Assembly (NCBI RefSeq): GCF_016745425.1
Contig: NZ_JAERVK010000005.1
Location: forward strand, 1-64,000
DNA length: 64,000 nt
Direction: 5' to 3'
DNA from: Candidatus Methylomicrobium oryzae
GTDB lineage: Bacteria > Pseudomonadota > Gammaproteobacteria > Methylococcales > Methylomonadaceae
The translations under genes and the position numbers were made by a program. The notes beneath the pieces were generated by a model. That model had not been told where the DNA came from, did not search any database, and was given only the letters and a program-made list of their open reading frames with translations. Below, one piece after another: positions 56,889 through 64,000 of the stretch. The number at the start of each line of letters is the position of its first letter. Within the stretch, counting starts at the first letter, position 1.

Positions 56889-57475
56889 GCGCAATCAAAG
56901 TGGTGATGATCGACAATTACGATTCGTTCACCTACAACCTGGTGCAGTATCTGGGAGAGCTCGGCGCCGACGTGACCGTCGTGCGCAACGACCAGGTTAC
57001 GGTCGAAGACATCGAGCGCCTGTCGCCCGATAAGATCGTGATTTCGCCGGGTCCCTGCACGCCTCGGGAAGCCGGTGTTTCGGTCGAGGCGATCATGACA
57101 TTCGCCGGCCGCTACCCGATTCTCGGTGTCTGCCTCGGCCATCAAAGCATCGGCTACGCCTTCGGCGGCAACATCATTCACGCTAAAGCGATCATGCACG
57201 GTAAGACCTCCGAGGTTTACCACCATAATGTCGGCGTGTTCAAGGGGCTGAAAAACCCGTTCACTGCGACCCGTTACCATTCGCTGGTGATCGAACAGCA
57301 AACCCTGCCCGACTGCCTCGAAGTGACTGCCTGGACCCGGAACGAAGCCGGTAATATCGACGAAATCATGGGCGTCCGCCACAAAACGCTTGACATCGAA
57401 GGTGTGCAGTTCCATCCCGAGTCGATTCTGACCGAGCACGGACATGATCTTTTGAGGAATTTTTTGGAGAGATAA
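56885..57475 (+). CDS. trpG: Anthranilate synthase component II (glutaminase)
   Basis: This 196-residue class I glutamine amidotransferase has the triad Cys83 in GVCLGHQS, and His and Glu in QFHPES. It supplies ammonia to TrpE. It is translationally coupled to trpE; the next trp gene, trpD, is 1.5 kb away behind an island. Confidence 0.97.
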   Translation: MSAIKVVMIDNYDSFTYNLVQYLGELGADVTVVRNDQVTVEDIERLSPDKIVISPGPCTPREAGVSVEAIMTFAGRYPILGVCLGHQSIGYAFGGNIIHAKAIMHGKTSEVYHHNVGVFKGLKNPFTATRYHSLVIEQQTLPDCLEVTAWTRNEAGNIDEIMGVRHKTLDIEGVQFHPESILTEHGHDLLRNFLER

Positions 57476-57517
57476 CTCAGAAGATTTTTTCAAGATGAAG
57501 CTCAATATAAAAAGCAG

Positions 57518-57676
57518 ATGAGTATTGCGATGAGTGGGTGCTTGTACATTTTAACTGATGGGAATAATACGAAAATCGGTATTACAACCGATTTTAATAA
57601 CAGAATGTCATCTTATGATAAGTACAGGTGCAAAATAAACCTGGTATTTTTAAGGCTGCTTACGAAAAGCCGTTAA
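57518..57676 (+). pseudogene. Truncated GIY-YIG/T5orf172-like fragment
   Basis: A 52-codon open frame reads MSGCLYILTDGNNTKIGITTDFNNRM, in which YILTDG..KIGIT..NNRM matches the GIY-YIG nuclease-like start found in phage T5orf172-type proteins. The frame stops soon after, so most of the domain is missing. It is much more AT-rich than the trp genes around it. It is likely a remnant of a mobile or phage gene. The call rests on pattern only. Confidence 0.45.
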
Positions 57677-57741
57677 TAAAAACAGTGACATAACTGATGC
57701 TGCCGCCTGAATAATTATGCACAGGTACTTAGGTGAAAGAC

Positions 57742-58122
57742 ATGGGGCTAACCTACGCAAAACTCAAATTAACCAATTTGTTCAACCATAAACGGGTCGA
57801 GGTGGACGCGCGGGTCGATACCGGAGCGACGTTCATGTGCGTAACCGAAGAGATTGCGCTGCAACTGGGGTTCGATATTACCGAAGTCAATCAGCAAGTC
57901 GTGACGCTCGCCGACGGCCACCAGCGCAAAGTGCCGAAAATTGCGCCGATCGAAATAGCCTTCGAGAACCGTACCTATGTGACCGAAGCGGTGGTGCTGG
58001 GTAACGAACCGCTGATGGGCGTCATTCCGCTGGAAGCGATGGATTTGGTTGTCGACCCTCGCAAGCAGGAATTGGTCGTCAACCCGCAGCATCCGAATTA
58101 TCCGGTCGCTTTGGCCAAATAG
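57742..58122 (+). CDS. Retropepsin-like aspartic protease
   Basis: The ATG at 57742 has AGGTGA upstream; a GTG three codons earlier is possible. The 126-residue protein has the aspartic protease motif VDTGATFMCV (Asp26) and a later ALV-type Gly-rich flap region GVIPLEAMDLVVDP. This matches clan AA single-domain retropepsin-like proteins, which act as homodimers. In cells they are of unknown function. It lies in the island that separates trpEG from trpDC. Confidence 0.85.
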   Translation: MGLTYAKLKLTNLFNHKRVEVDARVDTGATFMCVTEEIALQLGFDITEVNQQVVTLADGHQRKVPKIAPIEIAFENRTYVTEAVVLGNEPLMGVIPLEAMDLVVDPRKQELVVNPQHPNYPVALAK

Positions 58123-58173
58123 CAATGAAACAATTGAGTTAGGGCTAGGTCAATAATGATTTTCGCTTATGGC

Positions 58174-58192
58174 TCCCACGCTCTGCGTGGGA
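58174..58192. repeat. Short intergenic palindrome TCCCACGC/GCGTGGGA
   Basis: An 8-bp stem with loop TCT occurs in the string GGCTCCCACGCTCTGCGTGG. From memory this is a widely dispersed intergenic repeat in proteobacteria. It lies between the convergent retropepsin-like and VapC-type genes. Confidence 0.55.
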
Positions 58193-58209
58193 ACGATAAA
58201 AAAGCCGAG

Positions 58210-58620
58210 TTAACGCGGCTTGGAAAGAAAATCGTCGATCGTGCAAGCGATGCCGGGAAAAGCGCCGATGACTTTTTTGTCGGCGGTAATCAACGGAATG
58301 CCAAGCATCTTGGCTAGGGCGACGAACTCGCAGTCGTAAGCCGAACAGGCGCTGGATTGAACCAATTGCATGACGGGAACCGAGGACACATCGTGTTCAT
58401 TGCCGAGCATTAGGCTTTCGGCTTGTCTGAGAATCAGCAGCACGTCTTCGATCGAAAGGATGGCTTTGCGCAGATAGAGCGCTAGGACATTGCGAAATTC
58501 GCTTTTCCAAAGGCGTGGCGCGATCCATTTCGGTTCGAGCGTCAGCAGCCGTTCGGCTTGCGCAGACTTGTCGCTGCTTAAATAGAGATAGGCCAGGGTG
58601 TTCGTATCGACTACGATCAT
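58210..58620 (-). CDS. PIN-domain toxin, VapC-like
   Basis: The 136-residue protein has the PIN ribonuclease pattern: MIVVDTNTLAYLYL at the start, a central Glu (WKSEFRNVLALYL), and AYDCEFVALAKMLGIPLITADKKV with the last acidic residues. VapC toxins cleave RNA, often tRNA, and are blocked by the partner antitoxin. The partner gene is just upstream with a four-base overlap. Confidence 0.9.
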   Translation of the reverse strand: MIVVDTNTLAYLYLSSDKSAQAERLLTLEPKWIAPRLWKSEFRNVLALYLRKAILSIEDVLLILRQAESLMLGNEHDVSSVPVMQLVQSSACSAYDCEFVALAKMLGIPLITADKKVIGAFPGIACTIDDFLSKPR

Positions 58621-58859
58621 GGCCTGCCATCCCGCTTGGCTGTATCGATTTCTTCGTCGGTTAATTTATAATGAGCCGTTTTTTCCCGGATCAGCCTGGC
58701 TTCCTCCAGGCGTTCGGCAACATCAATAGGGCGGGGGCGGAGCGTGCGTTCGAGGCAATACAAAATCTCGCCATTGAGGCTTCGATGATGCAGGCGGGCG
58801 GACTCTTTCAGTTGATGGTACAAATCGTCCGGTATGTTTTTGAGAGTAAGGTTAGTCAT
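58617..58859 (-). CDS. Antitoxin, FitA/VapB ribbon-helix-helix type
   Basis: The ATG at 58859 has GGAG nine bases upstream and gives 80 residues. MTNLTLKNIPDDLYHQLKE with the following RSLNGEIL matches Arc-like ribbon-helix-helix antitoxins of the FitA/VapB group. The C-terminal tail (EARLIREKTAHYKLT) would wrap the toxin. It overlaps the toxin start, so expression is coupled; it probably represses its own promoter. Confidence 0.9.
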   Translation of the reverse strand: MTNLTLKNIPDDLYHQLKESARLHHRSLNGEILYCLERTLRPRPIDVAERLEEARLIREKTAHYKLTDEEIDTAKRDGRP

Positions 58860-58961
58860 TTCTGCCATCTCCAAGGTACAACCAAATCGGTTCCATTATG
58901 GTTTTGCCGGTTTTAAAAAGCAAGGGCCGATGCGAATATAGAATGAGAAATAATTTTTCCG

Positions 58962-59996
58962 ATGCAAATCCAAAAAGCCCTGCAGAAACTGCTCGATAAA
59001 CAGAGCCTGACGCACGATGAGATGCGCGCGGTGATGCTTCAGATCATGAGCGGCAATGCGACCGATGCGCAGATCGGCGGTTTCTTGATCGCGTTGCGCT
59101 GCAAAGGCGAAACGGTCGACGAAATCGCCGCGGCGGCCGAAGTGATGCGCGTGCTGGCGAGCAAGGTGCCGGTTACCGGTGAGCATCTGATCGATACCTG
59201 CGGCACCGGCGGCGACGGCGCGAACACGTTCAATATCTCGACTACCTGCGCGTTTGTGGTTGCGGCGGCGGGCGCGAAGGTGGCCAAGCATGGCAACCGT
59301 TCGGTGTCGAGCCGTTCCGGCAGTGCGGATGTGCTGGAGGCGGCCGGCGTAAATCTGGATTTAAGCCCCGAACAGGTCGCCGAGTGCGTGGATCAGGTCG
59401 GCGTCGGCTTTTTATTTGCGCAAAAACTGCACGGCGCGATGAAGCACACCAGCGGGCCGCGCCGCGAAATGGGAGTTCGGACCCTGTTCAACCTGCTCGG
59501 TCCGTTGTCCAATCCCGCCGGCGCGCCTAACCAGTTGATCGGCGTATTCGCGAAGGAGTGGGTCGAGCCCTTGGCCCAGGTCTTGAAGAAACTCGGCAGC
59601 CGGCACGTGCTGGTCGTGAACGCGGACGACGGACTCGATGAAATCAGCATCGCCGCAGCTACGAATGTGGCCGAGCTGAAAGACGGCGCCGTCGCGACCT
59701 ATACGGTAACGCCCGAACAATTCGGCTTGCAGCGCGCAAGTTTGGCGGAACTGGCGATCGACGACGCCGAATCGAGCCTTGCGATGCTGAAGACCGTGCT
59801 CGATAACCGGCCCGGCCCCGCGCGCGATATTGTTGTTCTGAACGCCGGCGCTGCAATCTATGCGGCGAATCTTACCCCTTCGTTCGAAGCCGGCATCGCC
59901 AGAGCCGATACACTGATCGCCAGCGGCGCCGCGCGCGCGAAGCTGGACGCCCTGATTGCTTATTCAAACTCTATGAACACTCCATTGACGCTATGA
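58962..59996 (+). CDS. trpD: Anthranilate phosphoribosyltransferase
   Basis: This enzyme attaches phosphoribose to anthranilate. The 344-residue protein has the PRPP-binding motif [17 protein letters not shown], the [18 protein letters not shown] loop and GPLSNPAGA region. The next gene trpC overlaps its end by four bases. The expected neighbour trpG is separated from it by about 1.5 kb of unrelated sequence. Confidence 0.97.
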   Translation: MQIQKALQKLLDKQSLTHDEMRAVMLQIMSGNATDAQIGGFLIALRCKGETVDEIAAAAEVMRVLASKVPVTGEHLIDTCGTGGDGANTFNISTTCAFVVAAAGAKVAKHGNRSVSSRSGSADVLEAAGVNLDLSPEQVAECVDQVGVGFLFAQKLHGAMKHTSGPRREMGVRTLFNLLGPLSNPAGAPNQLIGVFAKEWVEPLAQVLKKLGSRHVLVVNADDGLDEISIAAATNVAELKDGAVATYTVTPEQFGLQRASLAELAIDDAESSLAMLKTVLDNRPGPARDIVVLNAGAAIYAANLTPSFEAGIARADTLIASGAARAKLDALIAYSNSMNTPLTL

Positions 59997-60793
59997 CCGA
60001 TACGCCCGACATCCTGAAAAAAATCCTCGACACCAAAGCCGAAGAAGTCAGCCGCCGCAAGGCGCGCACGCCGATCGTCGACCTTGAAAGTTTCGCCGAA
60101 AGCGTCGAAAAACCGCGCGGATTCTATCAGGCGCTGCTGGGCCGGGTCATGATGAAAAAACCGGCGATCATCGCCGAAATCAAGAAGGCCTCGCCGAGCA
60201 AGGGCGTGATCCGGGAAGACTTCCAACCGGTCATGATCGGCCAGGATTACGCGATGAACGGCGCGACCTGCCTGTCGGTGCTGACCGACAAGGAGTATTT
60301 CCAGGGCTCCGAAGTGTACCTGCAACTGGTTCGCGAGCGCTGCCCGTTGCCGGTACTGCGCAAGGATTTCATGATCGATCCGTACCAAGTTTATGAAGCG
60401 CGCGCGCTCGGGGCGGACTGCATCCTGCTGATCGCCGCCGCGCTCGAAGACGGCCAGATGCGCGAGCTGGCCGAACTGGCCGCCAAACTGGGCATGGATG
60501 TGCTGGTCGAAGTGCACAACGAAGAAGAATTGCACCGTGCCTTGAAACTCGATGCCAAACTGATCGGGATCAACAACCGGAACCTGCGCACCTTCGAGAC
60601 GACGCTGCAGACAACGCTGGATTTGAAGGCGCAAATTCCCGAAGACCGTCTGGTGATTACCGAAAGCGGCATCCATACGCCCGACGACGTGAAGCTGATG
60701 CTCGATAACGGCATCTATGCGTTCCTGGTCGGCGAAGCGTTCATGCGCGCGGACAGTCCGGGCCAGAAAATGCGCGAATTGTTCGGCTTATAG
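59993..60793 (+). CDS. trpC: Indole-3-glycerol-phosphate synthase
   Basis: This TIM-barrel enzyme makes indoleglycerol phosphate. The 266-residue protein has catalytic residues in [32 protein letters not shown] and IGINNRNL, and ESGI for phosphate binding. It is not fused to TrpF. It is translationally coupled to trpD, and murI follows. Confidence 0.97.
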   Translation: MTDTPDILKKILDTKAEEVSRRKARTPIVDLESFAESVEKPRGFYQALLGRVMMKKPAIIAEIKKASPSKGVIREDFQPVMIGQDYAMNGATCLSVLTDKEYFQGSEVYLQLVRERCPLPVLRKDFMIDPYQVYEARALGADCILLIAAALEDGQMRELAELAAKLGMDVLVEVHNEEELHRALKLDAKLIGINNRNLRTFETTLQTTLDLKAQIPEDRLVITESGIHTPDDVKLMLDNGIYAFLVGEAFMRADSPGQKMRELFGL

Positions 60794-60806
60794 GATCTTG
60801 GCGGTT

Positions 60807-61643
60807 TTGCATTCGAATGCCGATCCGGTCGGCGTCTTCGATTCCGGCGTCGGCGGGCTGTCGGTGCTGAGTGAGATCCGGCGCCAATTACCCGCCGAAA
60901 ACCTGATTTATGTTGCCGATTCCGGCCATGCGCCGTACGGCGACAAGCCCCGGGCGTTCATCGAAAAGCGGTCGCTCGCGATCACCCGGTTTTTGCTCGA
61001 CCGCGGCGCGAAAGCGATCGTGGTCGCCTGCAATACCGCGACCGGGGCGGCGGCGGCCTCGCTGAGGACTCGTTTCACGCTGCCGATCGTGGCGATGGAA
61101 CCGGCAATCAAGCCGGCCGCCGCGCAAACCCGAACCGGCGTGGTCGGCGTACTTGCGACCAGCCGGACACTGGCCAGCCACAATTTCGTCAAGCTGTTCG
61201 AGCGTTACGGTTCCGAAGCCGAAATCCTGCCGCAAGCCTGTCCGGGGCTCGTCGAGCAGGTCGAGGCGGGCGAACTGGCCGGTGAAAAGACGCGTAGCCT
61301 GCTCGAGCGCTATCTGGCGCCGCTTTTGATCAAAGGGGCTGACACCCTGGTGCTCGGCTGCACCCATTATCCTTTCCTTCGCGCTTTGATTCAGGAAATT
61401 GCCGGGCCGAATGTCGCAGTGATCGATTCGTCCGAAGCGGTCGCGCGCCAGCTTTGCCGGCGTCTCGAAGCGCATGGTTTGCTGAATGATGCGAATGAGT
61501 CCGGCTCCGAGCGATTTTGGACTAGCGCCGATCCGGCGACCACCGGGCCGGTGATTACGCAGTTATGGTGCCGGAATGCGAGCGTTGAACGTTTGCCTGA
61601 AGCCGAGGCTCATAAGGCTCCCGAGTTAACCAGCAGCCCGTGA
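60807..61643 (+). CDS. murI: Glutamate racemase
   Basis: This enzyme makes D-glutamate for peptidoglycan. There is no ATG at the N-terminus: TTG at 60807 (or 60798) is the most likely start, with AGGAT at 60792-60796 upstream. From 60807 the protein has 278 residues, with Asp12 in FDSGVGG, catalytic Cys75 in VVACNTATG and the second Cys in LGCTHYPFL. It follows trpC by 13 bases, so tight coupling to trp transcription is likely. Confidence 0.93.
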   Translation: MHSNADPVGVFDSGVGGLSVLSEIRRQLPAENLIYVADSGHAPYGDKPRAFIEKRSLAITRFLLDRGAKAIVVACNTATGAAAASLRTRFTLPIVAMEPAIKPAAAQTRTGVVGVLATSRTLASHNFVKLFERYGSEAEILPQACPGLVEQVEAGELAGEKTRSLLERYLAPLLIKGADTLVLGCTHYPFLRALIQEIAGPNVAVIDSSEAVARQLCRRLEAHGLLNDANESGSERFWTSADPATTGPVITQLWCRNASVERLPEAEAHKAPELTSSP

Positions 61644-62218
61644 ATCTGCGTCGCGATCCGCTCGTAACCTTGGTCGTTCGGATGAATCATATCGGATTTG
61701 AGGTTGTTGTCTCCGAGCACCTCGGGGAGCGTTTCGAGATCGATCGGAACGTCCATCGCTTCGGCAAGCGACTGATAAAAACCGGCGCTGGACAGCCAGA
61801 AAATAGTCGGAGCCGGCACACCGAGCATCACCACGCCGATTTGGCGGTTTTTAGCCAGAGTAATCATTTGCTTCAGGTTCTCGGCGGTATGTTCCGGCGG
61901 AATCCGGCGCAGCATGTCGTTGCCGCCGTGAATCAGGATCAGGAGGTCAGGCCGGTGCCGGTCGAGCAGGTCGGGCAGGCGCCTGAGGCCCTCGCTGCTG
62001 ATTTCCCCGGGACGGCCCGCATTGACCACTTGCCGCGTCGTCAGTCTGGCCAAGACGCTCGGATAATCGCGCTGGGGCGAAGCGCCGGTGCCGTAGGTCA
62101 GGCTGTCGCCGAAAGCGAGAATTACCCCCTGATCCGGTAATTTGCTTAGCGAGTCCGAGGACTTGCTGCAGGAGGCGAGAGTAATCAGCAAAGGGAGAAA
62201 TAGCAGAAGGTTTGTCAT
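61610..62218 (-). CDS. SGNH/GDSL hydrolase lipoprotein (TesA-like)
   Basis: The start at 62218 gives 202 residues. A lipoprotein signal ends with LASC (Cys17). The SGNH motifs are visible: GDSLTYG with nucleophile Ser39, the Gly-containing GRPGEISSEG, the Asn in HGGNDML, and DMIHPNDQGY with Asp and His. The family includes TesA-type arylesterase, thioesterase and lysophospholipase enzymes. Its end overlaps murI by 34 bases on the opposite strand. Confidence 0.92.
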   Translation of the reverse strand: MTNLLLFLPLLITLASCSKSSDSLSKLPDQGVILAFGDSLTYGTGASPQRDYPSVLARLTTRQVVNAGRPGEISSEGLRRLPDLLDRHRPDLLILIHGGNDMLRRIPPEHTAENLKQMITLAKNRQIGVVMLGVPAPTIFWLSSAGFYQSLAEAMDVPIDLETLPEVLGDNNLKSDMIHPNDQGYERIATQIHGLLVNSGAL

Positions 62219-62233
62219 GGCGGAGCAGAATCG

Positions 62234-62965
62234 ATGCAAAAAAATGTACTTATAACCGGCGCGGCCAAACGGATCGGCGCGGCCTGCGCGCGGCGGCTGC
62301 ACCGGGAAGGCTGTCATGTGATCGTGCATTATAAGTCGTCGGAACGGGAAGCGCTTGATCTGTGCGGTGAGTTGAACCGGCTGCGGCCGGCTTCGGCCAG
62401 CGCGCTGCAGGCCGATCTGCTGGACAAGGATCAGCTGGGAGGGCTCGCCAAAGCGGCGCTGGAAATCGGTGGAGGCATCGACGTCCTGATCAATAATGCC
62501 TCGGCATTTTACGCGACGCCTTTCGGCGAGGTTTCCGAAGCGCACTGGGAGGAACTGCTCGGCAGCAACCTGAAAGCGCCGTTTTTTTTAGCCCAGGCCT
62601 TGCGGGATACCCTGAAGGCCAAGCAGGGATGCGTTGTGAATATCGTCGACATCCATGCCGAACGCGGCTTGCCCGATTTTTCGGTGTACAGCCTCGCAAA
62701 GGCGGGGCTCGCGGCGATGACCCGGATACTGGCCAAGGAAATGGGGCCGGAGGTCCGCGTCAACGGCGTGGCGCCCGGCGCAATCATCTGGCCTGAGCAC
62801 GATCTGTCAGACCAGCACAAACAGGAAATTCTCCAGCGTGTGGCCCTTAAACGAAGCGGCGAGCCGGACGATATCGCAAAAGCGGTTTCGTTTCTGGTCC
62901 GGGATGCCGATTACATGACCGGCCAGATACTGACCGTCGACGGCGGGCGCACCTTATTCTATTGA
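62234..62965 (+). CDS. Pteridine reductase-like SDR (FolM-type)
   Basis: This 243-residue short-chain dehydrogenase has the N-terminal NADP motif TGAAKRIGAACARRL, the Arg there favouring NADPH, NNAS, and the catalytic Tyr/Lys in YSLAKAG. Its substrate-loop region DIHAERGL and C-terminus resemble FolM/PTR1 dihydromonapterin or dihydrofolate reductases. The neighbours folK and folB support a pterin role. It overlaps the end of folK by 12 bases on the opposite strand. Confidence 0.87.
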   Translation: MQKNVLITGAAKRIGAACARRLHREGCHVIVHYKSSEREALDLCGELNRLRPASASALQADLLDKDQLGGLAKAALEIGGGIDVLINNASAFYATPFGEVSEAHWEELLGSNLKAPFFLAQALRDTLKAKQGCVVNIVDIHAERGLPDFSVYSLAKAGLAAMTRILAKEMGPEVRVNGVAPGAIIWPEHDLSDQHKQEILQRVALKRSGEPDDIAKAVSFLVRDADYMTGQILTVDGGRTLFY

Positions 62966-63454
62966 CGACCAGCCCCGGTTGACCCGTTTTTGCGCGAGAC
63001 CGTCCTTGTCGAAGCGTTCCCACAGATCGCGGTAGCTGATGCCGTTGACCGGATGCCGCAAATCGCCGGCGATTTCGGCGAGCGGTTCCAGAACGAACGC
63101 GTAGCGTTCGATTTCGTCGCGCGGAATCTGCAGGCCGTCGTCGTTGATGATCAGGTCGCCGAACAGGATCAGATCCAAATCGAGGGTTCGGGATGAAAAT
63201 TTTTTACATCCGCGCGTGCGGCCGTGATCCAGCTCTATCTGCCGGAGCTGTTTCGCGATCGTTTTAACGTCCAGGTCGGAGTCGAAACCGACGACCAGGT
63301 TATGGAAAGTAGCTCCGTCGAAGCCGACGGGTTCGGTTTCGTATGTGCTCGAAACCACCAATCCGCCAAAAAGCAGGGACAGCTCGCGCAATGCGCTGTG
63401 GATGTTTTTTTCCTTCTCGATGTTGCTGCCAATGCTGATATAGCCTCTGGTCAC
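62954..63454 (-). CDS. folK: 6-Hydroxymethyl-7,8-dihydropterin pyrophosphokinase
   Basis: This folate-pathway kinase has its probable start at a GTG at 63454 that overlaps the folB stop (GTGA), giving 166 residues; the longer in-frame extension inside folB is rejected. Motifs GYISIGSNIEKEKNI, VVSSTYETEPVG and the HPPK signature RTLDLDLILFGD are present. Folate or methanopterin C1 chemistry needs this pathway. Confidence 0.95.
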   Translation of the reverse strand: MTRGYISIGSNIEKEKNIHSALRELSLLFGGLVVSSTYETEPVGFDGATFHNLVVGFDSDLDVKTIAKQLRQIELDHGRTRGCKKFSSRTLDLDLILFGDLIINDDGLQIPRDEIERYAFVLEPLAEIAGDLRHPVNGISYRDLWERFDKDGLAQKRVNRGWSSIE

Positions 63455-63810
63455 TGTTTGCGATCCCCTCGTTCGATCATGATGCCGACATCGCTGGCGC
63501 CGCTGATCGCGCCTTTCTTGTTCAACGTCAGTTTGACCCAAGGTACCTGAAATTCGTTCTGGATGATTTTAACGATTTCCACCGCGAGTTTTTCGACCAG
63601 AAAAAACTGGCTCTCCTCGACAAAGCCGATGATCCGCTTGGAGACTTTTTTGTAGTCGAGCGCGTACTGGATGTCGTCGGTTTCGGCGGCTTTTCCGATG
63701 TCGAATCCCATTTCGATATCGAGCACCACGCTTTGTTTCGTTTCCCGTTCCCAGTCGTAAATGCCGATGATCGTTTTGATCTCCAGCCCGCCTAAAAAAA
63801 TGATGTCCAT
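63451..63810 (-). CDS. folB: Dihydroneopterin aldolase
   Basis: This 119-residue folate-pathway enzyme has the family N-terminus LGGLEIKTIIGIYDWERETKQ, ALDYKKVSKRI and the C-terminal Lys-containing VKLTLNKKGA. It is coupled to folK and divergent from plsY, an order shared with many gammaproteobacteria. Confidence 0.96.
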   Translation of the reverse strand: MDIIFLGGLEIKTIIGIYDWERETKQSVVLDIEMGFDIGKAAETDDIQYALDYKKVSKRIIGFVEESQFFLVEKLAVEIVKIIQNEFQVPWVKLTLNKKGAISGASDVGIMIERGDRKQ

Positions 63811-63904
63811 GGTAGTTTTCCGGTTATGATGAGCGCTTTTTTAAAAGCGCTAAGTATCGGGGAATTGCCCTCGGCTTACAAGTTTTGATTGACGAAAGGT
63901 GTAT

Positions 63905-64000
63905 ATGATTGAGTGGTTGTTTGTTCCTGCGGCCTATCTGATAGGGTCGGTTTCCAGTGCGATTATCATCTGCCGACTGATGGGCCTGCCCGATCCGCGC
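63905..64000 (+). CDS. plsY: Acyl-phosphate glycerol-3-phosphate acyltransferase, 5' part
   Basis: The visible 32 residues begin a hydrophobic helix with [24 protein letters not shown]. This is the PlsY start, including the GSxxxA.I and DPR motifs, and it makes lysophosphatidate from acyl phosphate. The gene runs off the window. Divergence from folB supports the call. Confidence 0.85.
   Translation, partial: MIEWLFVPAAYLIGSVSSAIIICRLMGLPDPR

Noticed and set aside
58174-58192. Possible CRISPR repeat because of the TCCCACGC palindrome
   Set aside because: Only one copy with no spacer array. It fits a dispersed intergenic repeat.

Overview
The window looks like a chromosome segment of a Type I (gammaproteobacterial, Methylococcales-like) methanotroph or close RuMP methylotroph. 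The main reason is a compact ribulose monophosphate block: hexulose-phosphate synthase (hps), hexulose-phosphate isomerase (phi), transketolase, transaldolase and class II fructose-bisphosphate aldolase at 35.5-43.6 kb, with ribulose-phosphate epimerase at 54.6 kb. The gene pairs yfhM/pbpC, mutY/yggX, folK/folB/plsY and trpEG/trpDC are gammaproteobacterial in style. Species cannot be set from the sequence alone.

Layout. 0-1.1 kb: 3' part of a collagen-like protein with a beta-rich C-terminal head. 1.3-5.9 kb: a large GAF/PAS/GGDEF/EAL protein and a LysR regulator, both on the minus strand. 6-7.4 kb: a lipoprotein and a small membrane protein. 7.6-11.8 kb: a tripartite MFS efflux operon. 11.9-21.9 kb: alpha-2-macroglobulin and PBP1C, normally neighbours, here separated by a NYN-domain gene, an intergenic repeat and a small lipoprotein. 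22-30 kb: lgt, thyA, pyrophosphatase, a DUF4160/DUF2442 pair, dnaE and a DUF488 gene. 30-35 kb: cobO, a PfkB kinase, dhaL convergent with dhaK, and a HAD phosphatase. 35.5-43.6 kb: the RuMP block. 43.6-47.7 kb: an accessory stretch with pterin dehydratase, small proteins, an orphan structured RNA, an AP2-domain gene and a peroxiredoxin. 47.8-53.7 kb: AsmA, mutY, yggX and a QseBC-like two-component system. 53.7-60.8 kb: FAH-family protein, rpe, and a trp operon split by a small island. 60.8-64 kb: murI, a SGNH hydrolase, a pteridine-reductase-like SDR, folK, folB and the start of plsY.

The most unusual item is a pair of adjacent proteins placed between transketolase and transaldolase. One has a signal peptide and a transmembrane helix, with four TGVAKYL-type motifs on the predicted cytoplasmic side. 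The next gene encodes 435 residues carrying about 16 clear copies of the same motif at roughly 20-residue spacing. Their position suggests, but does not prove, a membrane-tethered scaffold or organiser for formaldehyde-assimilation enzymes.

Other items of note are a structured RNA at about 45.6-45.9 kb resembling HEARO/omega RNA but without an IscB gene, and intergenic palindromes that all begin GTAGG and end CCTAC. Two of these elements supply the stop codon of a neighbouring gene. Further points are a histidine kinase with a duplicated sensor unit, tail-to-tail overlapping dhaK/dhaL, and a trp operon interrupted by a retropepsin-like gene, a GIY-YIG remnant and a VapBC-type module. I recognised no tRNA, rRNA, CRISPR array or intact transposase.
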